A stretch of DNA of 64,000 nt from Hoylesella buccalis ATCC 35310 (GCF_000177075.1 NZ_ADEG01000031.1:1-64000), one strand, 5' to 3'. Positions 8,061 to 16,907 are shown, counted from the stretch's first letter. The notes: generated by a model not told the origin, from the sequence alone. Numbers and translations: made by a program.

Positions 8061-9320
8061 TTATAACACGGGCGCTAACAAGTGAGCAAACCATCCACGC
8101 AGCTTCTGCCAAGGCGTTCTAAACTCATCCCAGCTCTTGGGAGTGAGCAGAAAACTATCTTTCTTGTCATCATCAAACAGCTTGTCCAGCTGGCGAGTAG
8201 TGCAGCGATCAACAATCACAGCGTTTTCTTCATAGTCGAAATTAAGGCTCCTGGCATTGAGGTTGGCACTCCCCACCGTACAGAATTTGCCATCTACCAT
8301 AATCACCTTGGTATGGTGAAACCCATCCGTAAACATCCACACGTTCGCCCCTTGCTTCATCAGTTTGTGCGCATTGTAGAACCCACAGTCGGGTGTTAAG
8401 GGAATATCGCTGCTGGTCGACAGCATAATCTCTACTTTCACACCTCGCTTGATGGCCTTTTTCAGTGCTTTCTTGATGCCCCGATTCAGTGTAAAATAAG
8501 GATTGATGATTTTCAAACTGTCTCGAGCTGCATCGATAGCTCCCACATAGAACGCCCTGATCATCTCGTTACTGATGCGTGGTTCACGGTTCACGATACC
8601 TACCATCTTATCGCCTGAGGTGCTGCAAGTGTCCGACTTGAGTCCCTTGATATGCCCCCTGTTGCGGTGACCTCTATAATATTTTGCGCCATGCACGTTC
8701 TGCTTCGCCGTTTTATTCCACATTTTCAAAAAGATACGTTGCAGATCGTTCACCGCTAAACCCTCAATTCTACAGTGCATGTCGTGCCATTTTCCCACCT
8801 GACGGGTGCCCTTAATGTAATAGTCGGCCACGTTCATGCCACCCGTGTAGGCCACCTCGCCATCAATGACAACAATCTTGCGATGGTCGCGGCTCAGTAC
8901 ATGATTGATCCAAGGAAAGGTGATGGGGTCAAATTTGTAAATTTCAACACCTTTGGCGCGTATCGAGTCTAGGTGTCGTTTCATCAGTGGACGGTTGTTC
9001 GACCAATTACCAAAAGCATCAAACAAAGCTCTTACCTCCACACCCTCAGCCACTTTCTCTTCCAAGATGTCGAACAACAGTCGCGCAATGGAATCGTTTC
9101 TAAAGTTGAAATACTCCAGATGCACGCTACTCTTGGCTTGCTTGATGGCCAAAAACAAGTCATCAAACTTCTCTTGTCCGTCCATCAACAGCGTCACACT
9201 ATTGTCATGTGAGAACGTCACACCCTTCTCTCGCAAGGTCTCAACGATGAGTGAGTCTGAACTCTGCGCATCAACTGACGTGCAGGCGATGAAACATAAA
9301 ATGAATAATAGAACTCTCAA
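8061..9320 (-). CDS. Phospholipase D-family protein, cardiolipin synthase-like
   Basis: A 419-residue enzyme of the PLD superfamily with two HKD motifs: HRKIVVIDGEVAYTGGMN (about residues 145-162) and HTKVIMVDGKFCTVGSANLN (about 335-354). Two such motifs in one chain are the mark of cardiolipin synthases, which join phosphatidylglycerol units. A hydrophobic N-terminus (LLFILCFIACTSVDAQ) looks like a cleaved signal peptide, whereas classical ClsA has two membrane helices; a periplasmic phospholipid-modifying role is therefore also possible. It starts 20 bp after kdsD and is the last gene of the kdsA-kdsD-pld operon. Confidence 0.8.
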   Translation of the reverse strand: MRVLLFILCFIACTSVDAQSSDSLIVETLREKGVTFSHDNSVTLLMDGQEKFDDLFLAIKQAKSSVHLEYFNFRNDSIARLLFDILEEKVAEGVEVRALFDAFGNWSNNRPLMKRHLDSIRAKGVEIYKFDPITFPWINHVLSRDHRKIVVIDGEVAYTGGMNVADYYIKGTRQVGKWHDMHCRIEGLAVNDLQRIFLKMWNKTAKQNVHGAKYYRGHRNRGHIKGLKSDTCSTSGDKMVGIVNREPRISNEMIRAFYVGAIDAARDSLKIINPYFTLNRGIKKALKKAIKRGVKVEIMLSTSSDIPLTPDCGFYNAHKLMKQGANVWMFTDGFHHTKVIMVDGKFCTVGSANLNARSLNFDYEENAVIVDRCTTRQLDKLFDDDKKDSFLLTPKSWDEFRTPWQKLRGWFAHLLAPVL

Positions 9321-9340
9321 ATTTCAGTCAATGGGGGCTT

Positions 9341-10315
9341 TTATAGCATGCACGAATAGTGGTCGACGACCCCTAACAAATGGTTGTCGCTGTCAACAAC
9401 CAGTACCGTATGTATTTTGTACTTGTGCATGATGGTTTGTATCTCTGTGATTTTTGTGTTCGGTGAAACCGTTTTTGGACTCGTTGTCATGATGTCGCTT
9501 ACCGTTTTGTCGAAGAATTGGGCTTGCCACTTCTCCATGGCGCGTCTAATGTCGCCATCTGTGATTAGTCCTACCACTTTCTCGTTCTCCAATGACACAC
9601 CCAAGCCCAGTTTTCCTTTGCTCACATGAATGATGGCATCGCCCAGATGCATCTCTTTGGGGATGATGGGCAGGTTGTCTGACCGCATCACGTCCGAGGC
9701 TGTTGTGAGCAACCGCTTGCCCAGTTCGCCACCCGGATGAAACTGTGCGAAGTCGTTTGGCTTGAAGTTTCTCACCATCATCAGGGCAATGGCCAGTGCG
9801 TCTCCCATGGCCAGTGCGGCCGTTGTGCTGCTCGTTGGAGCCAGATTCAGCGGACAGGCCTCTTTCTCTACACGGCATGTGATGTGCGCTGTCGAGTATT
9901 TGGCCAGCAACGATTTGGGATTTCCACTGATAGATACCACCGGCACGTTCATGTGCAGCACCATGGGCAGAAAGCGAAGCAACTCATCAGTCTGCCCGCT
10001 GTTGCTCAAGGCCAGCACCACATCGTCGGGTGTCATCACGCCCAAATCACCATGGTAGATGTCCAGCGGATTGATATAGAACGCCGGCGTACCCGTTGAA
10101 GACAATGTAGCAGCTATCTTGGCTCCTACGTTGCCACTCTTGCCAACACCGGTGACGATGATTTTCCCCTTGCAGTTGAACATCATGTCTACGGCCTTTT
10201 CAAAGTTTTCATCCAGCTGTGGAATCAACTCCAGCAGTGCCTGCGCTTCATCCTTGATGCACTGTGAGGCGTATTCTCTTGCATGTTTTAGCGATTCTTT
10301 CGTATTTTCTTCCAT
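9341..10315 (-). CDS. kdsD: D-arabinose-5-phosphate isomerase (KpsF/GutQ family)
   Basis: Converts ribulose 5-phosphate to arabinose 5-phosphate, the first step toward KDO of lipid A-core. At 324 residues it has the family's standard layout: a SIS sugar-isomerase domain (about 35-175, with TGVGKSGNVGAKIAATLSST and LALSNSGQTDELL) followed by two CBS domains (about 205-265 and 270-324). It follows kdsA by 27 bp, and the pair makes the arabinose 5-phosphate and then uses it, which supports KdsD over the GutQ sorbitol paralogue. The reading frame is complete. Confidence 0.92.
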   Translation of the reverse strand: MEENTKESLKHAREYASQCIKDEAQALLELIPQLDENFEKAVDMMFNCKGKIIVTGVGKSGNVGAKIAATLSSTGTPAFYINPLDIYHGDLGVMTPDDVVLALSNSGQTDELLRFLPMVLHMNVPVVSISGNPKSLLAKYSTAHITCRVEKEACPLNLAPTSSTTAALAMGDALAIALMMVRNFKPNDFAQFHPGGELGKRLLTTASDVMRSDNLPIIPKEMHLGDAIIHVSKGKLGLGVSLENEKVVGLITDGDIRRAMEKWQAQFFDKTVSDIMTTSPKTVSPNTKITEIQTIMHKYKIHTVLVVDSDNHLLGVVDHYSCML

Positions 10316-10342
10316 GAATCTGTTATTATGTATGCGGTGCGT

Positions 10343-11098
10343 CTATTGTAGTAGTGATGCGATGAGAGGTTCCAGCTTGTCCAATTCCAGCATGTTGGCA
10401 GCGTCACTTAGTCCTTCATCCGGTGTTGGATGGGTCTCAAAGAAATATCCCGTTGCCCCAAAAGCTTTCGCAGCGTGTGCCATGGCCGGTATGAATCGTC
10501 GGTCACCGATGGTTTTTCCCTCACCCGCACCAGGTCTTTGAACACAGTGTGTGCAGTCCATAATCACCGTTTTAACAATCTCTTTCATGTCGGGGATGTT
10601 CCTGAAGTCAACCACCAGATTGTTGTACCCAAAGCAGTTACCGCGCTCGGTGAGCCATATTTCCTTGGCACCGCTCTCCATAGCTTTCTCTACGGGGTGC
10701 CTCATGTCCTTTCCACTCAGAAACTGTGCTTTCTTGATGTTCACAATCTTGCCTGTTGCAGCAGCAGCCATCAGCAAATCAGTCTGCCTGCACAAGAATG
10801 CGGGTATCTGCAAAATGTCGCACACTTCACCCACTGCTTCCGCCTGCCAGCTCTCATGAATGTCCGTGGTAATCCTCAGTTTGTAGGTTTCTTTGATGTG
10901 GGTGAGCATTTGCAGGCCTTTTTCCAGACCAGGACCTCTGAACGAATGGATTGACGTGCGGTTGGCCTTGTCAAACGAAGCCTTGAAGATGATGTCCGTA
11001 CCGAGCTTTCGGTTGATATCAACCAGTCGTTGGGCAACGGTGTCCAACAGTTCTTCCGATTCGATGACGCAGGGGCCTGCGATAAAGATGGGTTGCAT
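10343..11098 (-). CDS. kdsA: 3-deoxy-8-phosphooctulonate synthase (KDO-8-phosphate synthase)
   Basis: Condenses arabinose 5-phosphate with phosphoenolpyruvate to give KDO-8-phosphate in the cytoplasm. The 251-residue chain is slightly shorter than the E. coli enzyme (284) and starts directly at the first strand (IFIAGPCVIESEELL). Family signatures are KASFDKANRTSIHSFRGPG (about residues 40-58), TDIHESWQAEAVGEVCDILQ and ERGNCFGYNNLVVDFR. It heads the leftward operon with kdsD and the PLD gene and has its own promoter at 11123-11154. Confidence 0.95.
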   Translation of the reverse strand: MQPIFIAGPCVIESEELLDTVAQRLVDINRKLGTDIIFKASFDKANRTSIHSFRGPGLEKGLQMLTHIKETYKLRITTDIHESWQAEAVGEVCDILQIPAFLCRQTDLLMAAAATGKIVNIKKAQFLSGKDMRHPVEKAMESGAKEIWLTERGNCFGYNNLVVDFRNIPDMKEIVKTVIMDCTHCVQRPGAGEGKTIGDRRFIPAMAHAAKAFGATGYFFETHPTPDEGLSDAANMLELDKLEPLIASLLQ

Positions 11099-11122
11099 AA
11101 TCCGTCGTATAAGTTATGTGTA

Positions 11123-11154
11123 CAAAGTTACAGAAATAGCGTTTAATTGCCAAA
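11123..11154 (-). promoter_or_regulatory. Promoter for the kdsA-kdsD-pld operon
   Basis: Read leftward, TTTG (11151-11154) and TAACTTTG (11123-11130) are 20 bp apart. The ATG follows after about 24 bp. Confidence 0.8.
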
Positions 11155-11371
11155 GCTTTAACATTTCATTCGTTGTTCCTTGCCAACTCATCTTGCAAAA
11201 TTAAGAAATTTTCTGCATTTGGCCCGTCCTTTTCTGTTTTTCCATGCACATTTGCACAACTCTTTTATGGAAAAGGTAGCGTGTTGGCTAAAACCATCAG
11301 CTGCTTTCGTTTCAACTACATTATCTTAAAAGCCGGTGGCCTATTTTCAGTCTATTATATCCTATGCCTTT

Positions 11372-11459
11372 CAATCTCATTGCCTTTGGTGTGCAAAAGC
11401 ATTGACTTTGACCTCCAATCTCTATGCTATTGAAGGCCAAAGTCATGGAGATTGCAACT
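11372..11459. repeat. Four-unit 22-bp palindromic array (array A)
   Basis: Units start at 11372, 11394, 11416 and 11438. Cores are CAATCTCATTGCCTTTG, CAAAAGCATTGACTTTG, CAATCTCTATGCTATTG and CAAAGTCATGGAGATTG, each followed by a 5-bp spacer. It lies between the 3' end of the GHL10 gene and kdsA. Confidence 0.85.
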
Positions 11460-11508
11460 CCTTAGTCATCAGGTTGTTGTGTGGTAGATTTGGGGAAGCG
11501 AAATAAAC

Positions 11509-13203
11509 CTATAAATTCGGATTACGCTTCACCATGAAATGGCCGAGGCGATGCCGATAGCCTTTCCTGTTGATAGAACGCAGCACATACATACCCTCGG
11601 GCAGTTTTGACACGTCGGCATACTTTCCTTGGTATACACGGGTGGTGACCATGGTGCCTTGCAGCGATTCGATAAGCACGAACAGGGCGTCCAGCGTTTG
11701 TCCCTTGTCGGGCAGTTGCAGGCGCAGTCCGTCACAGGGCAACAGCGTTGCCGGTGGAAAGTGGGTGGTTTTGATGGGCTTTTGGTGTGTTTGTAGCGGT
11801 TCACTCTCGTTGCCATAGCGATCCATGGCCGTCACGGCGTACGCCATACCTTGTGCGGTTGGCACGCGAGTGGAGGTTGAGGGGATGCGGGCGGCCACGA
11901 TGTTGCGTGCGTCATGAATGTCAACGGGCGCCTGCCGACTGGCATAAACGTTGTACACCAGGTAGGGAGCGTCACTGCGATCTTTCGCTCCCGACCAGCT
12001 CAACGTGGCTTTGATGCTATCCAACCGGAGGCGGGTTGGCGGCATTGGCGGCGTACTGTGTTGCCAGGTCATGGCTGGCACGAGTGCCGGATAGCGGGTA
12101 AAATCGTTCTCTGCGAAGTCGTAGATGCCCTTGGTGTTGTCTGTCAGGAACTTTCCTCTGAAGTATGCGTGCCCCATACCGTATTGTCTAACAACGTTCA
12201 GCTCTTGTTTGATGACGTCGATGGGCCAGTTACGCTCACTGGGCGACATGAAATAGATGCCCAGTCCGGGAACAATCATCCTTCCGTAACTCTCTTCTTT
12301 CCAGTTGATGGCGAAGGGAAAGAAGTTGTTGTCTTTGAAGTACAGCATGGGGTAGAGCTGATCCATCAGTCCCGTTTTGAGCCATCCTTGGGCGTCTTGG
12401 CACACCTTGGTGTAGGCGTTCCATCCCCGACTGGTGTATCTGGGCAGGTCATCATATTTGCCAATGGGCGAACAACTCATCTTCACCCAGGGCTTGAGCC
12501 GCTTCACTTTGGCGTGAATGGCTTCCACGATGCGGGTGATGTTGCGGCGGCCTTCCGTTCTGTTGATGCGAAGGGGCCAGTTTTCGGGATAGCGAATGTA
12601 GTCGAGATGAATGCCGTCGATGTCGTAGTTGCGCGTTATTTCTTCGCAGATGGTGGCGAGATAATCGGCTGTTTGGGGCTTTTCGGGGTTCATATAGCCA
12701 TCTGCGCCAATCCTTCTGACCAGTGCCGGCAGCTTTCTCCTCATGGTTTTGCAGCCCAACCCGTTCCATTTTCCCAGCGGTATGGTAACTACCCAGGCGT
12801 GCAACTCCATGCCGCGGCGGTGGCATTCGTCAATGGCAAATGCCAAAGCGTCGTACCCCGGACTTCTTCCCGGCACGCCCGACAGGCAGCCGTCCCATGG
12901 TTCGTGGGTGGATGGGTAAATCATCGTCCCCCTGACGCGGGTTTGCAGCAAGATGGTGTTGATGCCGGCACGCTGGTATTGGTCGAGCAGGTTTCGCAAT
13001 TCTTCCTGCTGTTTTTCCTTTGTGTACGCAGTGTGGGCGTAGGTTTTAGGCCAATCCAGTCCGCCGATGGTGGTCAGCCACACGGCTCTCACTTCGCGTT
13101 TGGGCGAGGAGCATAGCGCGTTTTGCAGCAAAGGGGTGGGAGATTGGGCGGATACAAGAAGAGAGAGCGTTACCAATATGATGGATAGTGAGAATCGTTT
13201 CAT
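11509..13203 (-). CDS. GHL10 (DUF187) family glycoside hydrolase-like secreted protein with a possible T9SS sorting tail
   Basis: A 564-residue exported protein with a signal peptide (about 1-19, LVTLSLLVSAQ). Residues about 35-350 match the glycosyl hydrolase-like 10 fold: REVRAVWLTTIGGLDWP, GINTILLQTRVRGTMIYPS, DGIHLDYIRYPEN and LGIYFMSPSERNWP. An Fn3-like module follows (about 375-465), and the last 75 residues end in DVSKLPEGMYVLRSI and GHFMVKR, which resembles a type A T9SS C-terminal sorting domain. GHL10 proteins are thought to act on peptidoglycan-like or other glycans; the substrate is unproven. The promoter is at 13235-13242. Confidence 0.82.
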   Translation of the reverse strand: MKRFSLSIILVTLSLLVSAQSPTPLLQNALCSSPKREVRAVWLTTIGGLDWPKTYAHTAYTKEKQQEELRNLLDQYQRAGINTILLQTRVRGTMIYPSTHEPWDGCLSGVPGRSPGYDALAFAIDECHRRGMELHAWVVTIPLGKWNGLGCKTMRRKLPALVRRIGADGYMNPEKPQTADYLATICEEITRNYDIDGIHLDYIRYPENWPLRINRTEGRRNITRIVEAIHAKVKRLKPWVKMSCSPIGKYDDLPRYTSRGWNAYTKVCQDAQGWLKTGLMDQLYPMLYFKDNNFFPFAINWKEESYGRMIVPGLGIYFMSPSERNWPIDVIKQELNVVRQYGMGHAYFRGKFLTDNTKGIYDFAENDFTRYPALVPAMTWQHSTPPMPPTRLRLDSIKATLSWSGAKDRSDAPYLVYNVYASRQAPVDIHDARNIVAARIPSTSTRVPTAQGMAYAVTAMDRYGNESEPLQTHQKPIKTTHFPPATLLPCDGLRLQLPDKGQTLDALFVLIESLQGTMVTTRVYQGKYADVSKLPEGMYVLRSINRKGYRHRLGHFMVKRNPNL

Positions 13204-13234
13204 CCTGTCTGTTCGTTCAAAAGAATTATGCTGA

Positions 13235-13242
13235 CAAAGATA
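13235..13242 (-). promoter_or_regulatory. Promoter -7 box for the GHL10 gene
   Basis: Read leftward, TATCTTTG lies 31 bp before the ATG. It is back to back with the rightward box at 13275. Confidence 0.7.
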
Positions 13243-13274
13243 CGGATATTTTTTCGGTTCTCAAATATATTATG

Positions 13275-13282
13275 TACTTTTG
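13275..13282 (+). promoter_or_regulatory. Promoter -7 box for the OMP-recR operon
   Basis: TACTTTTG matches TAnnTTTG. The first ATG (13433) is about 145 bases beyond the expected start, so the leader is long for this window. Confidence 0.6.
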
Positions 13283-13432
13283 CAAAATACATCACTGCTC
13301 CAGCCGTAACGTTCAATTTAGGCTGCAAATCAGCGTCAACCTTGGTGCAGAAAGGCTTGTGTGTGCGGAGAAAAACGGTGTGAGTGGAGCCTGTTGAGGA
13401 GATGGAAAATATACTTACATAATAATTCTTTG

Positions 13433-13924
13433 ATGAAAATGAAGAAGCTATTAACAATGATTGCGGCGTTGCTGATGACCCTCACGGCCAGCGCACAGTT
13501 TGAACAAGACAAGGTGTATATCGGCGGCTCGTTGACCGGATTGAATCTGAGTTACAACGGTTTGGACAAGCTCAATTTAGGCATTCAGGCGCAAGCTGGT
13601 TATCTCTTTGAGGACAACTTGATGGTTTTGGGCAACCTGAGCTATCAACACAGCGGATATGAGTCGGTTCCCGATTATATTTCTGTGGGTGTTGGTGGGC
13701 GTTACTACATTGTTCAAAATGGCATCTACCTGGGCGTTAACTGCAAGTTGATTCATGCCAACCATAACTACAACGATGTGATGCCTGGCGTAGAGGTTGG
13801 TTATGCTTACTTTTTAAGTCGTACGGTGACCGTTGAACCCGCCGTGTACTATGACCAGTCGTTCAAGAAGCACAGTGACTTTTCCACCATTGGCTTCAAG
13901 ATAGGGATTGGCGTGTACCTGTAA
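13433..13924 (+). CDS. Small outer-membrane beta-barrel protein
   Basis: A 163-residue protein with a signal peptide (about 1-22: KKLLTMIAALLMTLTASAQ). The mature part alternates polar and aromatic residues in short strands (YIGGSLTGLNLSY, IQAQAGYLFEDNLMVLGNL, VGVGGRYYIVQNGIYLGVN) and ends GFKIGIGVYL, a typical barrel terminal strand. It belongs to the OMP beta-barrel class of about eight strands; no ligand is known. I start it at 13433, where the ATG directly precedes the signal peptide, not at the upstream in-frame start at 13361. Its TAA is directly followed by the recR ATG. Confidence 0.82.
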   Translation: MKMKKLLTMIAALLMTLTASAQFEQDKVYIGGSLTGLNLSYNGLDKLNLGIQAQAGYLFEDNLMVLGNLSYQHSGYESVPDYISVGVGGRYYIVQNGIYLGVNCKLIHANHNYNDVMPGVEVGYAYFLSRTVTVEPAVYYDQSFKKHSDFSTIGFKIGIGVYL

Positions 13925-14536
13925 ATGGAACAACAATATCCGTCTGTTCTACTCGAAAAAGCCGTCAACGAGTTCTCCAAACTTCCCGGAATAGGGCGAA
14001 AAACGGCCTTGAGACTGGTTCTGCATCTGCTGCGACAAAGCAACAGTGACGTTGAACAGTTTGCCTCGGCCATCGCTAAAGTGAAGCAGGAGGTGAAATA
14101 CTGCCAAGTGTGTCACAACATCAGTGATGAAGATGTGTGTCCTATTTGTTCGGACCCACGTAGGGATACGTCGCTGATTTGTGTGGTGGAGAACATACAA
14201 GACGTGATGGCGGTGGAGAATACGCAGCAGTTTCGCGGACTTTATCATGTGCTGGGGGGCATCATCTCACCCATGGATGGCATCGGTCCCGACCAGTTGG
14301 AAATACAGTCGCTGGTGCAACGGGTTGAGCAAGGCGGCGTCTCGGAGGTGATTTTGGCCTTGAGTTCGACGATGGAAGGCGACACAACCAATTTTTATAT
14401 CTCACGAAAATTGGCTCCTTTAGATGTGAAGCTCTCCGTGATAGCGCGCGGAATATCCGTAGGTGATGAGCTGGAGTACACGGACGAGGTGACTTTGGGG
14501 CGCTCGATTGTGAACAGAACACCGTTTGAACGATAA
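13925..14536 (+). CDS. recR: Recombination mediator protein RecR
   Basis: Cytoplasmic DNA repair protein that works with RecF and RecO to load RecA at gaps. The 203-residue length fits. It has the helix-hairpin-helix ([20 protein letters not shown], residues about 15-34), the four-cysteine zinc finger ([19 protein letters not shown], about 58-76) and the Toprim domain ([14 protein letters not shown] onward). The start codon abuts the stop of the outer-membrane protein gene, so translation is probably coupled. recF is elsewhere in the window, at 39.4 kb. Confidence 0.97.
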   Translation: MEQQYPSVLLEKAVNEFSKLPGIGRKTALRLVLHLLRQSNSDVEQFASAIAKVKQEVKYCQVCHNISDEDVCPICSDPRRDTSLICVVENIQDVMAVENTQQFRGLYHVLGGIISPMDGIGPDQLEIQSLVQRVEQGGVSEVILALSSTMEGDTTNFYISRKLAPLDVKLSVIARGISVGDELEYTDEVTLGRSIVNRTPFER

Positions 14537-14604
14537 GGAAAAAACAAATCTGGCCAAGCTCGGAGGAGGTTGGTTGGGTGTTACATTGATATACATTGAA
14601 TTCC

Positions 14605-15054
14605 ATGAACCAGATAAGAAGCGTGCAACGCCTGTTGATGATTCAGTTTTTTTTACCCATCATCCTATCCTTATTGATGGTGGTGCTGTTTGAAACGGGT
14701 GCCTTAGTATCAGGGGCTTGGGCCGGTTCGGGCCAGAAAGAGTTTGTTTGTTTGGTGGTTATGGAACTACTCACCATCTGTTGCATTCCGCTTTCGTTGC
14801 GCTTGTTTAAGTATAAAAAGGTGGCAGAGGCACTGAAAGGCGATGACGCTCAGGCGTTATGCGCGCTCCAAAGGTGGGGCAGTGTGCGCTTGGACGTGTT
14901 GGGCGTGCTGCTGGTGGTTAACGTCTTATTTTATTATCTCTTCGTCCATGCGGCGTTTTGTTACATGGCAGTCATTGTTTTTCTGAGTTTGTTTTTCATC
15001 TATCCCTCCTTGGATCGTTGCGTGACGGAAACAAAAGGTGACGAGAAGGTTTAA
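14605..15054 (+). CDS. Small integral membrane protein of unknown function
   Basis: A 149-residue protein with four likely membrane segments (about residues 10-30, 45-68, 95-115 and 118-135) joined by short charged loops such as RLFKYKKVAEALKGDD. I do not recognise a characterised family; similar small proteins are common in Bacteroidales between recR and a glycosyltransferase. The ATG at 14605 is preferred to the TTG at 14596. It is the third gene of the OMP-recR operon, 68 bp behind recR and 12 bp before the GT2 gene. Confidence 0.7.
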   Translation: MNQIRSVQRLLMIQFFLPIILSLLMVVLFETGALVSGAWAGSGQKEFVCLVVMELLTICCIPLSLRLFKYKKVAEALKGDDAQALCALQRWGSVRLDVLGVLLVVNVLFYYLFVHAAFCYMAVIVFLSLFFIYPSLDRCVTETKGDEKV

Positions 15055-15066
15055 CCGTGAAAGATC

Positions 15067-16266
15067 ATGCAAGGAGTGAAGCTGTCTGTCATCATCGTCA
15101 ACTATAATGTAAAGTACTATCTTGAGCAGTGTTTGATTTCATTAACACGGTCGCTCAAGGATGTAGATGCCGAGATTTTTGTGGTAGACAATGCCTCCGT
15201 AGACGGGTCGGTAGACTATCTTTCAGTTAGGTTCCCCACGGTGAATCTCATCAGCAGCAATCATAATTTGGGCTTCGCCAGGGCGAACAATCTTGCCATT
15301 AGGCAAAGCAAGGGTGAGTATGTTTTATTGTTGAATCCCGATACAATCGTCGGTGAGCATACCATGCGCCAGCTCATTGATTGGATGGATTCGCACGAAG
15401 ACGTTGGTGGCGTGGGCGTTCGGATGATGAATCAGCAAGGCTTTGATGCGAAAGAGTCGCGCAGAGGGGTGCCAACACCATGGACGGCCTTTTACAAAAT
15501 GTGCGGATTGTGTGCGAAATATCCTACGAGTAAACGCTTTGCAAGATACTACATGGGGCACCTACCCTGGGATGAACCAGCCGAGATAGAAATTGTCAGC
15601 GGTGCGTTTTTCGCCGTTCCGCGTAAAGCACTCGAGGATGTGGGCTTGCTCGACGAAGATTTCTTCATGTATGGAGAGGACATAGACCTGTCTTATCGCT
15701 TGCTTCAGAAGGGTTATCACAACTGGTATCTGCCGTTGAGAATATTGCATTATAAAGGTGAAAGCACCCAAAAATCGTCCTATCGTTATGTGCATGTGTT
15801 CTATCAAGCCATGCTGATATTCTTCAAAAAACATTATGGCGGCATGAGCATCCTGCTGGGGTTGCCCATTAAGATAGCCATCTACGCGAAGGCATTCATG
15901 GCTTTGATAAGCATGCAGGTGGTAAAGGCCAAACAGGGAGTGGGACTTTTTCGGAGAAAGAAACAAGAGACTGTGCAGTATGTCTTCATCGGAAGTAGCC
16001 AATCCATGCGCGAGTGTGAGGAGATTGCGCGGCGAAAAGGACTTAGCGCTCAGTTTGTGACATCCACCTATCGCGATCATCCCGATGGTCATCTGACTTT
16101 GAAGTTGCCACAAGCCGACAAGGTGTATATGGTTTACGATACCCAAGCCTACAATTTTGATGAGGTATTGAATATCTTTGCCTCACAACCTAGCGAGAAA
16201 GTGTGCCTCGGAACGTATCTGCCAGAAACGAAAATGGTGATTACCGAATCGGAAATATTCTCATAA
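15067..16266 (+). CDS. Family 2 glycosyltransferase with a C-terminal extension
   Basis: The 399-residue protein has a GT-A fold N-terminal domain: SVIIVNYNVKYYLEQCL (residues about 6-22), a DNASVDGSV nucleotide motif, the LNPDTIVG DxD-like metal site (about 94) and a DEDFFMYGEDIDLSYRL acceptor-site motif (about 195-212), resembling rhamnosyl- or N-acetylglucosaminyltransferases of the WbbL type. A weakly hydrophobic stretch (about 258-282) is followed by an unfamiliar 110-residue tail that has no GT motif. The donor sugar and acceptor are unknown; a surface glycan is the likeliest target. It is co-directional and tightly spaced with its neighbours. Confidence 0.87.
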   Translation: MQGVKLSVIIVNYNVKYYLEQCLISLTRSLKDVDAEIFVVDNASVDGSVDYLSVRFPTVNLISSNHNLGFARANNLAIRQSKGEYVLLLNPDTIVGEHTMRQLIDWMDSHEDVGGVGVRMMNQQGFDAKESRRGVPTPWTAFYKMCGLCAKYPTSKRFARYYMGHLPWDEPAEIEIVSGAFFAVPRKALEDVGLLDEDFFMYGEDIDLSYRLLQKGYHNWYLPLRILHYKGESTQKSSYRYVHVFYQAMLIFFKKHYGGMSILLGLPIKIAIYAKAFMALISMQVVKAKQGVGLFRRKKQETVQYVFIGSSQSMRECEEIARRKGLSAQFVTSTYRDHPDGHLTLKLPQADKVYMVYDTQAYNFDEVLNIFASQPSEKVCLGTYLPETKMVITESEIFS

Positions 16267-16281
16267 AACATAGCCAAAATC

Positions 16282-16824
16282 ATGATACATGCGCAGCTAA
16301 GGGCCATGGAGCCCGAAGATCTTGACTTGTTGTATAAGATAGAAAACGATGTGAAGTTGTGGAATGTAAGTGCGACCAATGTTCCTTATTCAAGGTATGT
16401 GCTGCACGACTACATTGCACATTCCTCCGGAGACATCTACACTGACAAGCAAGTAAGACTGATCATTGAAAACGAATGCGGCAAGACGATTGGCATGGTT
16501 GATATCGTTAACTTCGCTCCGCAACATCGAAGAGCCGAACTGGGCATCGTGATTCAAGAGCAGTTTCGTGGCAAAGGCTATGGCAAGGCGGTGGTACAGG
16601 AAGTGTTGAAATATGCCAAACGCGTGCTACATCTGCATCAAATCTATGTCGTGGTAGCCGCTGACAAGGGCAATATCTTGGCTTTGTTCGCACAGTTGGG
16701 CTTCACCGAGGGGTGCAAGTTGGCCGATTGGCTTTACAATGGAACGGCCTATCGTGACGCTGTCGTGATGCAATATATCTTCAGTGCTGAAGAGGAAGCG
16801 AAAAATAAGGGGGAGAATAAATAA
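16282..16824 (+). CDS. GNAT-family N-acetyltransferase
   Basis: A 180-residue acetyltransferase of the RimJ/RimL/SpeG-like branch. It begins IHAQLRAMEPEDLDLLYKIEN and has the acetyl-CoA loop EQFRGKGYGKAVVQEVLKYA (residues about 93-112), followed by the strand/helix VVVAADKGNILALFAQLGF. The acceptor could be a protein N-terminus, a polyamine or an amino sugar; nothing here decides it. It ends the OMP-recR operon, and its stop codon is 7 bp from the 3' end of the opposing tRNA-Gly gene with no visible terminator between them. Confidence 0.85.
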   Translation: MIHAQLRAMEPEDLDLLYKIENDVKLWNVSATNVPYSRYVLHDYIAHSSGDIYTDKQVRLIIENECGKTIGMVDIVNFAPQHRRAELGIVIQEQFRGKGYGKAVVQEVLKYAKRVLHLHQIYVVVAADKGNILALFAQLGFTEGCKLADWLYNGTAYRDAVVMQYIFSAEEEAKNKGENK

Positions 16825-16831
16825 AGATTGA

Positions 16832-16901
16832 GCGGAATACGGGAATCGAACCCGCCTCTCAGGCTTGGGAAGCCCACGCACTACCGATGTGCTAATTCCG
16901 C
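16832..16901 (-). tRNA. tRNA-Gly (CCC)
   Basis: The leftward cloverleaf has acceptor GCGGAAT/ATTCCGC, a D-stem GCAC/GTGC, an anticodon loop TTCCCAA giving CCC (reads GGG), and a T-arm GCGGG TTCGATT CCCGT. The CCA end is not encoded. It is the second gene of a Thr-Gly pair. Confidence 0.95.
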
Positions 16902-16907
16902 AAGAGA

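Larger units (their letters stand above)
11099..11508. other. 410-bp intergenic region upstream of kdsA
   Basis: No gene seen. It holds the kdsA promoter and the 22-bp repeat array A at its far end, next to the 3' end of the GHL10 gene. The middle part (about 11160-11370) is AT-rich and shows nothing I can name. Confidence 0.7.

Noticed and set aside
12452-12826. Second leftward frame inside the GHL10 gene
   Set aside because: It is a shifted frame of the same gene with His/Arg-rich, motif-free sequence.
11914-13116. 400-residue open frame on the + strand
   Set aside because: It lies opposite the GHL10 gene, whose frame has clear family motifs; the + strand translation has none and is an antisense shadow.
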